From Bacteroidota bacterium (lineage in GTDB: Bacteria; Bacteroidota; Bacteroidia; Chitinophagales; Saprospiraceae), in the NCBI GenBank assembly GCA_963169325.1, contig CAUJEY010000034.1:1-39036 (forward strand): DNA of 39,036 bases. The letters run 5' to 3'. A model generated the notes under the pieces. The model ran no database searches and was not told where the DNA came from. It saw only the letters and a program-made list of their open reading frames with translations. Below, one piece after another: positions 7,266 through 16,116 of this stretch. Numbering within the stretch: position 1 is the first letter of the stretch; the number at the start of each line of letters is the position of its first letter. The position numbers were made by a program, and so were the translations under genes.

Positions 7266-9311
7266 ATGCCCACCCACCCATCAAAGAAAATCTCCTGGGA
7301 GCAAGCCGCCCTTTGGATCGGGATCGTCGCAGCGATCGCAGGGGTAACAGGGCTTACCCTTGGCGACTTTGTCGACAAACAGGTGGTCGTGCAGTATGTG
7401 CGGGATAATGCGGAGTTGATTGGTCTTGGGATTCTTGTTCTGGTATTGGCCATAACCATCCTGCGTAAACGGATATTCTTCGGCGCCGCAAACAGATCTG
7501 CCGACCTCGCGCCCGGCACACCCGACCCCGACCTCGTCGCCAAAGTCCGCAAATACCTCACTGAGCGCTACGAACACCGCCTCCGTCAAAAACTGGCCGG
7601 TCGGCAGCCGGTGAACCTGCGCATCCTGCCTTCCATCACAGGCACCTCCAAAGAAGGCGCTGAAAACTACATCACCCTGCAAGAAGAAGAAGTCCGGGCC
7701 GCCATCGGTGATATTTTCACGCGGGCCAATGGCCGGCTGTTGCTCGTCGGTCTTCCCGGTTCCGGAAAAACCACGCTGGTCCTCCAACTCGCCATGCACC
7801 TGCTGGAACGGCCGGGAAGTAGCATGCCGGTGGTACTCAATCTCGCTACCTGGCGGGCAGAGTTTAAAACGTTCGAGGAGTGGCTGAAGAAGATACTACC
7901 GACCGAATTGGGCGCCTCGACGGGTTTGGCCGAGCAAATCGGGAAGCACACCCCGCTGATTTTACTCCTAGACGGCCTCGATGAGGTGCCAGAGGCTGAC
8001 CGGGATTCGCTCCTGGCCGGTATTGGCGAATACGGCGCCGATGCCAACCGGCAATTCTTGATCAGTTCCCGCATTGCCGAATACGCCACTACAAAAGACG
8101 CGCCGGTGAATGCCCAAGTGGAGGTGGCGCCGTTGACAGTGGAGCAGGTGGAGATAGGGCTTGCGGCTACGGCGGGTCTGCAACCGGAATCTAAACGTTT
8201 GCTGAATGCCTTGAAAAGCGATCCGCTGCTGCGCTCGGCGGTGGAAAATCCGTTTTACCTCAATACCGCGCAGTTGCTGTTTTCAACGGGTAAGAATTGG
8301 TCGGAGTTGGGGTTTGTGGCGAAGGATGTGGCTGGACGGCAGCGGGAGTTGGTGGAGCGGTTTGTAAAAGGGGCATTGGAGCGGAAAGTTTCACACGAGT
8401 ACCCACTAGATAAGGCCGGACATTGGTTGTCGTTTTTGGCATCGCGGATGACGGAACGGAATATGGTGGTTTTTGAGTTGAGGGATTTGCAGTATGGGTG
8501 GTGGAAGTGGAGAATTGGACAGTCAGTGCTTCCGTTGATGATTAACTTCCTTGTTATCTCATTTAACGGAATTCCAATTATCGGTTTAACCACTGGATTA
8601 GCTATTTTGTTGATTGATGGACTAAAGAGTGGACCGATCGTCGGGTTATTCAACGGACTGGTCGGTATGGTGATAAGCATATTAGTCATCGGCCTTATCT
8701 GTATGTTGATTGGCATGTTGATCTTTGTTGTGTTCGCAATGATGATTGGAGGACTTCCGCCGATTATAACTAAGGATAATATAATCTGGTCGTGGAAGAA
8801 CTATTTTACAAACTTCAGAAAACAGTTTCAAGGCCTCAGACTAGTCATGGGCTTAGGCTTTGGAGTGGTTTTTGGACTGAAAGGTGGGTTAATCTTTGTA
8901 CTAATCTTGACATTAATCTTCTTTCTGATATTTGGGCTAATCAGTTTTTTAAAAGACAGCAACGAACGCGAAACAAACCAAGTCGCATCTCCCTATCACC
9001 GCTTTGATGCTTCAAATAAAGTACTATGGTTTTCCATCCTCCAGCACCTCCTCCTCAGTTACCAACTCTACCAGCAGGGCCTCCTCCCATTCCGTCTCCC
9101 CCCCTTCCTCAACGAACTCTCCCTCCGCCACATCCTCGAGTTCGACGGCGATCCGACCACCGGCAAAGGCGGCGGCGCCTGGCGGTTTCGGCATCGCATT
9201 TTGCAGGAGTGGTTTGCGGAGAAGTGGGTGGAGCCGGAATGGCCAGAAAAGAAAACCGCTGAAGAAAAGACAGACGTAACAGCACATAAATCTTCTGCCA
9301 ATGCCGAATGA
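7266..9311 (+). CDS. Membrane-anchored NACHT NTPase, paralogue of the upstream gene (NACHT2)
   Basis: 681 residues. Two N-terminal hydrophobic helices (about 13-33 and 50-67) precede a NACHT domain with Walker A GLPGSGKTT (162-170) and Walker B ILLLDGLDE (232-240). Central hydrophobic, glycine-rich helices (about 420-570) follow, and the C-terminus carries FRHRILQEWF. It is clearly homologous to NACHT1: both share RLRQKLA(N/G)RQPVNLR before the NACHT domain, the MTE(Q/R)N(I/M)VVFELRDLQYGWW stretch before the membrane segment, and the C-terminal motif. The EAD-like segment of NACHT1 is absent. Membrane helices between the NACHT domain and the C-terminal motif are unusual; most NACHT proteins carry soluble repeats there. 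The 3' end overlaps the next gene by 11 nt, implying one operon. Confidence 0.83.
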   Translation: MPTHPSKKISWEQAALWIGIVAAIAGVTGLTLGDFVDKQVVVQYVRDNAELIGLGILVLVLAITILRKRIFFGAANRSADLAPGTPDPDLVAKVRKYLTERYEHRLRQKLAGRQPVNLRILPSITGTSKEGAENYITLQEEEVRAAIGDIFTRANGRLLLVGLPGSGKTTLVLQLAMHLLERPGSSMPVVLNLATWRAEFKTFEEWLKKILPTELGASTGLAEQIGKHTPLILLLDGLDEVPEADRDSLLAGIGEYGADANRQFLISSRIAEYATTKDAPVNAQVEVAPLTVEQVEIGLAATAGLQPESKRLLNALKSDPLLRSAVENPFYLNTAQLLFSTGKNWSELGFVAKDVAGRQRELVERFVKGALERKVSHEYPLDKAGHWLSFLASRMTERNMVVFELRDLQYGWWKWRIGQSVLPLMINFLVISFNGIPIIGLTTGLAILLIDGLKSGPIVGLFNGLVGMVISILVIGLICMLIGMLIFVVFAMMIGGLPPIITKDNIIWSWKNYFTNFRKQFQGLRLVMGLGFGVVFGLKGGLIFVLILTLIFFLIFGLISFLKDSNERETNQVASPYHRFDASNKVLWFSILQHLLLSYQLYQQGLLPFRLPPFLNELSLRHILEFDGDPTTGKGGGAWRFRHRILQEWFAEKWVEPEWPEKKTAEEKTDVTAHKSSANAE

Positions 9312-11226
9312 ATTTCAACTTTTTCCGGAATTCGGCGATCTTTTTGGGAAGGAAGCCGAGCCATACGCGATGTCGCTGGCCAGGCGCTTCGGCGAGGTGA
9401 AGGTCTTGGGTATGCCGCGGCCGGTGCCGTTATTGAGCCTTTACGTTCGAGCCAATATTCTGGAAAAAATCACCTCCCGGATCGGCGCCACCGTGGAGGA
9501 GATGGAAAAAGCATTCGATTTTGATCGCCGGCCGTTTGGAAAACGGCAGGAAACCAAAGATGGAGAAGAGATCGTCAACCAACTAGAGAAATTCATTGTC
9601 CTGGGCAAGCCTGGCGCCGGCAAAACTACCTTCCTGAAATACCTCACCCTGTCCATTCTCCATGCCGAAACCAAAATCCAAAAACGTCGCCTGCCCATAT
9701 TCATCACCCTGCGCGATTGGGCCGACCGCCGCACCAACCTGATGGATTATATCGCCGGCCAGTTCGATATCAACGGATTCGAACAGGCCGGGCCTTACAT
9801 CGAACGCGCGCTCAAATCGGGCAAGTGCCTGGTTTTTTTTGACGGGCTTGATGAAGTCAGTCAGGAAGCCAATATAGACGGCATCACTCGCGACATTCGT
9901 GATTTCACTGACAAGTATTCTGATAATCAATTTATTATCAGTTGCCGAATTGCAGCGTACAACCATTCATTCGACCAGTTTACCGATGTTGAGATTGCTG
10001 ATTTCAATGAAAAACAAATTGAGGCCTTTGTCGGCAATTGGTTTCACTATAATCTGGATAAAGCCCAAGAATGCTTGCAACACTTGAAGGCCAGTTCACA
10101 ATTTCAGGAATTGGCAACGGTCCCTCTACTGCTTACCTTGTTGTGCATGACGTATGAAAATAACAATGAATTTCCTCAACGTCGCGCCTCTTTGTATCAG
10201 GAGGCGCTAAAGGTGCTTTTGGAGCAATGGGACGAAAAAAGACCCGGAGGGCGGGTCAAGCGGGATGAAATCTACAAAAACCTCTCCGTGGAGAATAAAG
10301 AAGCCTTGCTCACTCGTATTGGTTACGGGACATTCCTTGAAAATCAATATTTCATCGAAGAAGATCATCTGGCTAAAATGATCCAGAATTTTGTAAAAAA
10401 TTTGCCGCAATATCAAGAGGAGAAGGTATTACCTGACGGCGCCCACATTTTGAGGCAAATTGAGGCACAGCATGGAATTTTAGTTCAGCAAGCCAAAGGA
10501 GTTTACTCGTTTGCGCACTTGACGTTCCAGGAGTATTTCACAGCAAAACACATTGCGGATCATAATTTGAACGAAACACTGGAAAACCTTGTACAGGAGC
10601 ATTTATACGATGACAAATGGAAGGAAGTGTTTCTCCTTGTGGCTGGTATGCTCCACAATGCCAGCGAATTGTTATTGTTGATGCTGAAAATAAATCGGAA
10701 ATTGCTACAAGTGCCTAAACTAAATGCATTGATGAGAATGGTCGCGAAAGCGCTTTTGCCTGTAGAAAGTAAATATACTAATATCGCTCGAAAATGTTTA
10801 GTAATTATTCTTGCAATTTCCCCTGGTCATCGGATTCGCAGAGATATCGCAATTTTAGGTTTCGCGCGTGGCCCATATGTTGCCCTTTGTTTTGCGCATT
10901 CGGCTACTTCACCTACCCTTAAAATTAAACACAAGATTAACCCTATTCGAAAAAGCAAAAACAATCAAGACCAGCCGACTGACAGTGAACTTATAGATTC
11001 TTATCTCCGTGGCGATCCATCCGTTGATTTGGCTGACGAAATGGGCCTTAATCTTGATCTTATAGACGCGAATGTACCATCACCTGAATTAAATTCACAG
11101 ATTGCGTCTTTCCTCTCTGGCAACATACTCATCGCCCAATGCCTCTCCTCCGCCGCCTACCTCTCCAAACCCACCCGCGAGCACGTCCTGAGTAAGATGC
11201 TGGCGCCGCTGGAGGAGGGGGAGTAA
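9301..11226 (+). CDS. Soluble NACHT NTPase (NACHT3)
   Basis: 641 residues from the ATG that overlaps the end of NACHT2 (ATGCCGAATGA). Walker A is GKPGAGKTT (102-110) and Walker B LVFFDGLDE (177-185). A sensor region SCRIAAYNH and the C-terminal NACHT motif FAHLTFQEYF (about 400-410) are present, followed by about 230 mostly helical residues that may serve as sensor. No membrane helix is evident, and the N-terminal ~90 residues hold only the usual linker seen between a fused effector and the NACHT domain. The effector is therefore either separate or lost. It belongs to a different NACHT branch from the two upstream genes. Operon position suggests the three work together, which is inference. 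Confidence 0.85.
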   Translation: MPNEFQLFPEFGDLFGKEAEPYAMSLARRFGEVKVLGMPRPVPLLSLYVRANILEKITSRIGATVEEMEKAFDFDRRPFGKRQETKDGEEIVNQLEKFIVLGKPGAGKTTFLKYLTLSILHAETKIQKRRLPIFITLRDWADRRTNLMDYIAGQFDINGFEQAGPYIERALKSGKCLVFFDGLDEVSQEANIDGITRDIRDFTDKYSDNQFIISCRIAAYNHSFDQFTDVEIADFNEKQIEAFVGNWFHYNLDKAQECLQHLKASSQFQELATVPLLLTLLCMTYENNNEFPQRRASLYQEALKVLLEQWDEKRPGGRVKRDEIYKNLSVENKEALLTRIGYGTFLENQYFIEEDHLAKMIQNFVKNLPQYQEEKVLPDGAHILRQIEAQHGILVQQAKGVYSFAHLTFQEYFTAKHIADHNLNETLENLVQEHLYDDKWKEVFLLVAGMLHNASELLLLMLKINRKLLQVPKLNALMRMVAKALLPVESKYTNIARKCLVIILAISPGHRIRRDIAILGFARGPYVALCFAHSATSPTLKIKHKINPIRKSKNNQDQPTDSELIDSYLRGDPSVDLADEMGLNLDLIDANVPSPELNSQIASFLSGNILIAQCLSSAAYLSKPTREHVLSKMLAPLEEGE

Positions 11227-11259
11227 TCGCAGTAGTACCCAAAATACCAAACATCCTCC

Positions 11260-11267
11260 TATATTTA
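11260..11267 (+). promoter_or_regulatory. Candidate -7 element of the CHAT1 cassette
   Basis: TATATTTA differs from TAnnTTTG by the last base and lies 32 bp before the CHAT1 start. It is embedded in a leader of about 45 bp that is conserved before the CHAT2 gene as well. Duplication alone could explain the conservation, so function is uncertain. Confidence 0.35.
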
Positions 11268-11298
11268 CCCCGCGCCTATTCAATCCGCCCAAGCCATT

Positions 11299-13023
11299 AT
11301 GGAAGTACTCCTCCTCGCTTTTGCCAACAGCGAAATCAATCCGCTCCCCACGCTCCGGGAAGAGGATGACAAAACCCACGCCATCCTCGGCGAACGGGTC
11401 GCGCGCGACGATTTCACGCTCGTCCGCGAACAGTATGCCGATCGGGAGAAAATCGTGGCTGCACTGAAACAATACCGGAACGATATCGCCCTGTTTTGGT
11501 ACAGCGGCCATGCCGGCCGCGACCGGCTGGAGTTGGAGGATGGATCGGCGCATGCCGACGGTATTGCCGCATTGCTGGGGGCCTGCCCCAAGTTGAAATT
11601 AGTCGGCCTGAACGGTTGCTCTACCCGCGACCAAGTGACGGCCCTGATCGGCAAAGGTATCCCGATGGTCATCGCAACCACCGCCCCGGTGGGCGACCAG
11701 ACGGCTACACAGTTTTCAATCGCCTTTTTTACAGAACTATCCAAAAACCGGCGTTCCGTCCGGGAGGCTTTCCAACTGGCCGTAGATACCGCCAGGGTGT
11801 ATGGAAAGATCGACGCCGTGATCCGCAGTATCGGGCTGGAGCAGACGGCAGGAAATCCGGTTTGGGAATTGATTTACGCCGAAAAAGACGCCGACCTGCT
11901 CGATACCTGGCGCCTGCCGGAAAATCAACCGGCCACACCCGTGAACCAATACCTGCATAACGCCCTGAACCTGCTGTATAAAACGCAACGAAAACCCGAC
12001 GAAAAAGCGGATACCCCCATCGACGAACTCCTCAAGAGCCTGCCTTTCACCATCAGCGAGCCGATCCGGAAACTGCTATCGCCCCGCGATAAATCCGAGC
12101 AGGTGTTCTACGACCGCCCCTCCCCGGAACGGTACCGCATGTTGTTATACGCCTACCGGAGCATAGGCAATTTCCTGACGTTCGCCTTACTGAGCCATCT
12201 GTGGAAAATCCGGTCTGCAGGGGCAGCCCTGACCGGCCTCGACGGGATTTGGGATGATTTCCGCCTTTGGTTGGGCGCCGATTTCCGGGCCGACGAAAAA
12301 CGCTCCATGATGCCGATGTTCAACCGCCTGGTGACTGTATTCAAGGCCAACGAGGTTCCCTACTTTTTCCCGGACCTGGAAAAATCCCTCCAGGATATGG
12401 AAAAACCCCTGAACCGGCAGGCGTTTGAATTTCTCGAACAAAAGTTGCAGGAACCTGCCGGAACCCGAAATGAAAACTGGGACAGGCTGTGTGATGATAC
12501 GGAAAAACAACTCGCGCTGGTGTTGTACTGTTTCGGGTTTTTATTCCGCTACACCCTCACCTCGGTAAAAGATATTGATGTCTTGTTTTACCTGCACAAC
12601 CGGAAGGCCACTTTTGAGCACACGGTCGTGCGTTTGCAACAGCAAATGTCCGGCATGCAAGACAACAAAGAGATGCACGAGCATTACCTGAATACGGCAG
12701 CGGTGTTGTTGCGTCATATATCAGATCAAAGCATGGAATTATACGTGTCGCCATTTATCATTGATGAAAATGCGTACACCCATACCTTGAAGGCCAATCC
12801 ACGTTTTTGCATCGCTTATGACAAACGCAACCAGCATTTTTATTTTAAAAGCGTCTCCAAGCCGAATGATGACATTTTAAAAATCAAAGAACAATTACCC
12901 ATCGAAGAGCTGATTATTATGGGTGAAGCCCCGGATGGCGACGACGATTTTTTCCCCCTCATTCACGGCCAGTTTTCGGCATTCTGTGATACCGTGTTTG
13001 GCAAAACCCTCGATGACCTATGA
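11299..13023 (+). CDS. CHAT-domain caspase-like protease (CHAT1)
   Basis: 574 residues. The N-terminal ~190 residues form a CHAT (caspase HetF-associated with TPRs) peptidase. The catalytic His71 is in FWYSGHAG and Cys107 in GLNGCSTRD, each after a hydrophobic strand as in caspase-fold clan CD enzymes. The remaining ~380 residues are helical and unassigned, possibly a regulatory or adaptor part. Its stop codon overlaps the start of STAND A by 4 nt (ATGA), so the two are translationally coupled and probably act as effector and sensor. In related conflict systems CHAT proteases are activated by STAND partners and cut a cellular or pro-effector target; the substrate here is unknown. It is about 95% identical to the protein at 20252-21982. 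Confidence 0.88.
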   Translation: MEVLLLAFANSEINPLPTLREEDDKTHAILGERVARDDFTLVREQYADREKIVAALKQYRNDIALFWYSGHAGRDRLELEDGSAHADGIAALLGACPKLKLVGLNGCSTRDQVTALIGKGIPMVIATTAPVGDQTATQFSIAFFTELSKNRRSVREAFQLAVDTARVYGKIDAVIRSIGLEQTAGNPVWELIYAEKDADLLDTWRLPENQPATPVNQYLHNALNLLYKTQRKPDEKADTPIDELLKSLPFTISEPIRKLLSPRDKSEQVFYDRPSPERYRMLLYAYRSIGNFLTFALLSHLWKIRSAGAALTGLDGIWDDFRLWLGADFRADEKRSMMPMFNRLVTVFKANEVPYFFPDLEKSLQDMEKPLNRQAFEFLEQKLQEPAGTRNENWDRLCDDTEKQLALVLYCFGFLFRYTLTSVKDIDVLFYLHNRKATFEHTVVRLQQQMSGMQDNKEMHEHYLNTAAVLLRHISDQSMELYVSPFIIDENAYTHTLKANPRFCIAYDKRNQHFYFKSVSKPNDDILKIKEQLPIEELIIMGEAPDGDDDFFPLIHGQFSAFCDTVFGKTLDDL

Positions 13024-15989
13024 ACCCCACGCCCAGTCCGTTCAAGTTTTTAGAGCCTTTCACCTTTGCCGACCGAAAGAATTTTTTCGGACGCGATAAG
13101 GAGGTGGAAACCTTGTACCGTGTTGTTCAACGTACGCCTTTACTGCTCCTGTATGGTCTTTCGGGCACCGGCAAAACCAGTCTGGTACAGTGCGGCCTGG
13201 CTGCCCGCTTCGACGGTCCCGATTGGCTGCCCCTTTGGATCCGGCGCGAAGACGACTTCGTCCGCTCTTTGCACAAAGAGATCGACGGGGCATTCACCAC
13301 CCCGGTCCCTGCCGGCGCCGGCGCCCCGGAAAAGATACAGGCCTTATACCGCCAATACCTGCGCCCGGTATTCCTGCTGTTCGACCAGTTTGAGGAACTG
13401 TTCATCCTGGGCGACGCAACGGAGCGCAATGCTTTCGTGGGCGAGATAAAAAACATCCTGAAGGCCGGCCTGCCTTGTACCATCCTGCTGATCATCCGCG
13501 AGGAATACCTCGGGCGTTTGTATCCGCTGGAAAAAGACATTCCCAATCTGTTCGATTTTCGGATGCGGGTGGAGTCTATGGACACCACCAACGTGACCAA
13601 GGTACTTACTGATTCGTTTGCCAACTTCAACATCCAACTCGAAGCGCCGGCCGAAACGCGTATCGGAGAAATCATCACGAACATTCGCCTGAAGGATACC
13701 CCGGTGGAGTTGCCGCATCTGCAGGTGTACCTCGACCGGCTGTACCGGGAAGATTTTGCCCGCACCTATCCAAACGGAGCAGACTCCCCCGAAGGCGCCT
13801 GGCCGCCGCTGGAATTTACAAAGGCTGAAATCGCCGACTTCGGCACGATTGAAAACGTGCTGGATGAGTTTCTGCGGGAGCAACGTAGACTAATTCAGGA
13901 GCAGTTTGAAAAAAACTTTCCGAGCGAGTCCGGCACCGAATATGCCGTGGATCGTGTATTGGCCGCATTTGTGTCGGCAGAGGGCACCAAACGCCCCATC
14001 AGCGTAGCAGAAGAGGCGGGAGGGCTTGTCATTGCCCCGCGCCAGCGGGATTTGTTCCCGGCACTTTCGCCAGAGGCCCTTTCCTGGTGTATCAAGCAGC
14101 TGGCGCAGTCGCGTATCCTGCACTCCAGCGGTGCCAGTTACGAACTGACGCACGATACCCTCGCCACCGCCGTGGAGCGGCAGCAAAACGCCGAACAGAA
14201 ACAACTGTCAGAAGCCCGCCACCGCATCGAGCTGGGTTACAAAAACCACCTGGACACCAATGGCCAATCCTTTATTGACCAGGCGATGCTGATCCGCCTC
14301 GAACCGCTCTTGCCGAAGTTGGACCTGCCTAAAGAATGGGCGGAGTTTGTAGAAAATAGTATTAAAGAGGTCAAACGGCAGGCGGACCTGGAAAACGAAC
14401 GGCAACGGCAGGAACGTGAAAGAATCCGGCGCGGCAAGCGACGCAATTTGGTAGTAGGGCTACTTGCCTTTGCGCTCCTGGGGTTTGCATTTTGGCAGAT
14501 GAAAGCCGCTGGAGATGCCGTTGAACTGGCCGAACAAAAAACCCATGCCGCGGAGTTAAGCGACTCCTTGGCCGGAATTGAAAAAAGAAATGCCGACACC
14601 GCTACCGGTTTAGCCCTGGCCGCTAAAAACGAAGCGGCTCAAAAAGAAAAAGAAGCAGCCACTGCGCAAGCGGCCGCTCGAATCGCGGAAATAAAGGCAC
14701 AAGATGCCATCAAACAATCTGGTGTAGATTCCGAAAAGGCCCGGCTTGCGGCAATCGAAGCAGAACAAAAAAAGCAGGAGGCAATTGAGGCAACACAGGT
14801 AGCTGAAAATGCTAAACTGGAGGCGCTAAAAGCTGCGGAGCAAGGTGTGGTGGCAATGCTCACTGTTGCCAATAATGCCATCAAACAACTAAACTACACT
14901 GAAGCCTCCGAAGCCGTCAACGCCGCCGTACGGCTGGAAGCCGGCAAGCCCGAAGTAGCCAATGCCCTGCTCGAAATGGCCTTTTTTCACAACCATACCG
15001 GCGATTGGAAAATCGCCGCGAAAGAAACTGCCACGGCTGCCCGCTGGTTGGGCAAGCCGGAACTGGCGACGCAAGCAGAGCGGGTAGGGAGCGGTAACGC
15101 CCTGCGCGCGTTGCGCCGCTTGCAGGAAACCCTGGCGCCGGCCCGCTTTGCCGATCTGGACAGCCTCTATTTCCCGAAAATGGTGGATATAAAAGGCGGG
15201 ACCTTCATACCGGGTTGTATAAAATCGGAAGATTGCGAGGAAAAAGATTCACTCTACCAGGCGACACTCTCCGATTACCAACTGGCCCAAACGGAAACTA
15301 CCGTATTTCAATACCATCTCTACACCACGGCCCTGGGCCGGCGCATCGGGCAGCGCATCACGCCGGCAGATACTTTAGAGGAGTATGATCCACCTACCTG
15401 GGGCTGGGTGTACGACCATCCGATTATTAATGTCAGCTGGTACGATGCCGTGGAATACGCCAACTGGGCCAGCGAACAACAAGGATTTACGCCGGTGTAT
15501 GACATCGTGAAAACGGAGCGTGATCCAGACAATCAGCATTCCGGAGATCAATACGGTTGGCTCGTGCGCATCCGGGAAGCCGCCAACGGCTACCGCCTGC
15601 CCACGGAAGCGGAATGGGAATTCGCGGCCCGGGGCGGCGTACGGCAGGATACATTCCAAAACGCCTCCGGCAGCGATGATCTGGACGAAGTTGCGTGGTC
15701 GTACTCAAACAGTGGCAGTCGCACGCATACCGTGGGCGGTAAAAAGCCGAATTCCCTGCAATTGTACGACCTGAGCGGCAACGTGTGGGAGTGGTGTTGG
15801 GATTGGTACGGCGATTATCCGGAAAAACCGGAAACGAATTATCGGGGAGCGTCTTCCGGGAGCAGTCGCGTACTGCGGGGCGGTTCGTGGTACGACGATG
15901 GTTTCATCGATCGCCTGGCTTTGCGGAATAGGATATATCCGATTGATCGGGACTACTACGTCTGCGGTTTTCGCGTTGCCCGGCACTAA
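13020..15989 (+). CDS. nSTAND ATPase - TM - coiled coil - FGE/C-type-lectin-like sensor (STAND A)
   Basis: 989 residues. An nSTAND1-type P-loop NTPase opens with the LEPFTFADRKNFFGR box; Walker A is GLSGTGKTS (46-54) and Walker B FLLFDQFEE (118-126). A single transmembrane helix (about 476-494) is followed by an Ala/Glu/Lys-rich coiled coil (about 495-615). The C-terminal FGE-sulfatase-like domain (about 719-989) shows YRLPTEAEWEFAARGG, LSGNVWEWCWDW, SRVLRGGSW and CGFRVARH. The two cysteines needed for formylglycine-generating catalysis are not at the expected C-terminal positions, so it is probably a ligand-binding version of the fold. Unlike STAND B and C, its terminal segment shows no nucleotide-level sign of templating by the same repeat. 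Coupled to CHAT1 by ATGA overlap. Inferred topology: NTPase and effector inside, sensor outside. Confidence 0.87.
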   Translation: MNPTPSPFKFLEPFTFADRKNFFGRDKEVETLYRVVQRTPLLLLYGLSGTGKTSLVQCGLAARFDGPDWLPLWIRREDDFVRSLHKEIDGAFTTPVPAGAGAPEKIQALYRQYLRPVFLLFDQFEELFILGDATERNAFVGEIKNILKAGLPCTILLIIREEYLGRLYPLEKDIPNLFDFRMRVESMDTTNVTKVLTDSFANFNIQLEAPAETRIGEIITNIRLKDTPVELPHLQVYLDRLYREDFARTYPNGADSPEGAWPPLEFTKAEIADFGTIENVLDEFLREQRRLIQEQFEKNFPSESGTEYAVDRVLAAFVSAEGTKRPISVAEEAGGLVIAPRQRDLFPALSPEALSWCIKQLAQSRILHSSGASYELTHDTLATAVERQQNAEQKQLSEARHRIELGYKNHLDTNGQSFIDQAMLIRLEPLLPKLDLPKEWAEFVENSIKEVKRQADLENERQRQERERIRRGKRRNLVVGLLAFALLGFAFWQMKAAGDAVELAEQKTHAAELSDSLAGIEKRNADTATGLALAAKNEAAQKEKEAATAQAAARIAEIKAQDAIKQSGVDSEKARLAAIEAEQKKQEAIEATQVAENAKLEALKAAEQGVVAMLTVANNAIKQLNYTEASEAVNAAVRLEAGKPEVANALLEMAFFHNHTGDWKIAAKETATAARWLGKPELATQAERVGSGNALRALRRLQETLAPARFADLDSLYFPKMVDIKGGTFIPGCIKSEDCEEKDSLYQATLSDYQLAQTETTVFQYHLYTTALGRRIGQRITPADTLEEYDPPTWGWVYDHPIINVSWYDAVEYANWASEQQGFTPVYDIVKTERDPDNQHSGDQYGWLVRIREAANGYRLPTEAEWEFAARGGVRQDTFQNASGSDDLDEVAWSYSNSGSRTHTVGGKKPNSLQLYDLSGNVWEWCWDWYGDYPEKPETNYRGASSGSSRVLRGGSWYDDGFIDRLALRNRIYPIDRDYYVCGFRVARH

Positions 15990-16116
15990 AATGACCCTTT
16001 TTTTCTTTTACCCCCGAGGTCTCGGGGCAGGCTCTTTTACCCTTTTTTTATCTCTGGCGCGCAGCGCAACCGATCCAAAACTACACTCTTTTCACTTCGC
16101 CACCATCGAAAACGCC

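Larger units (their letters stand above)
11252..14390 (+). repeat. Segmental duplication, copy 1 (CHAT1 and N-terminal part of STAND A)
   Basis: From about 45 bp before the CHAT1 start to about codon 455 of STAND A, this segment is near-identical to 20205-23345. Similarity stops abruptly at the shared EVKRQAD residues in the linker before the transmembrane helix. Boundaries are approximate. Confidence 0.85.
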
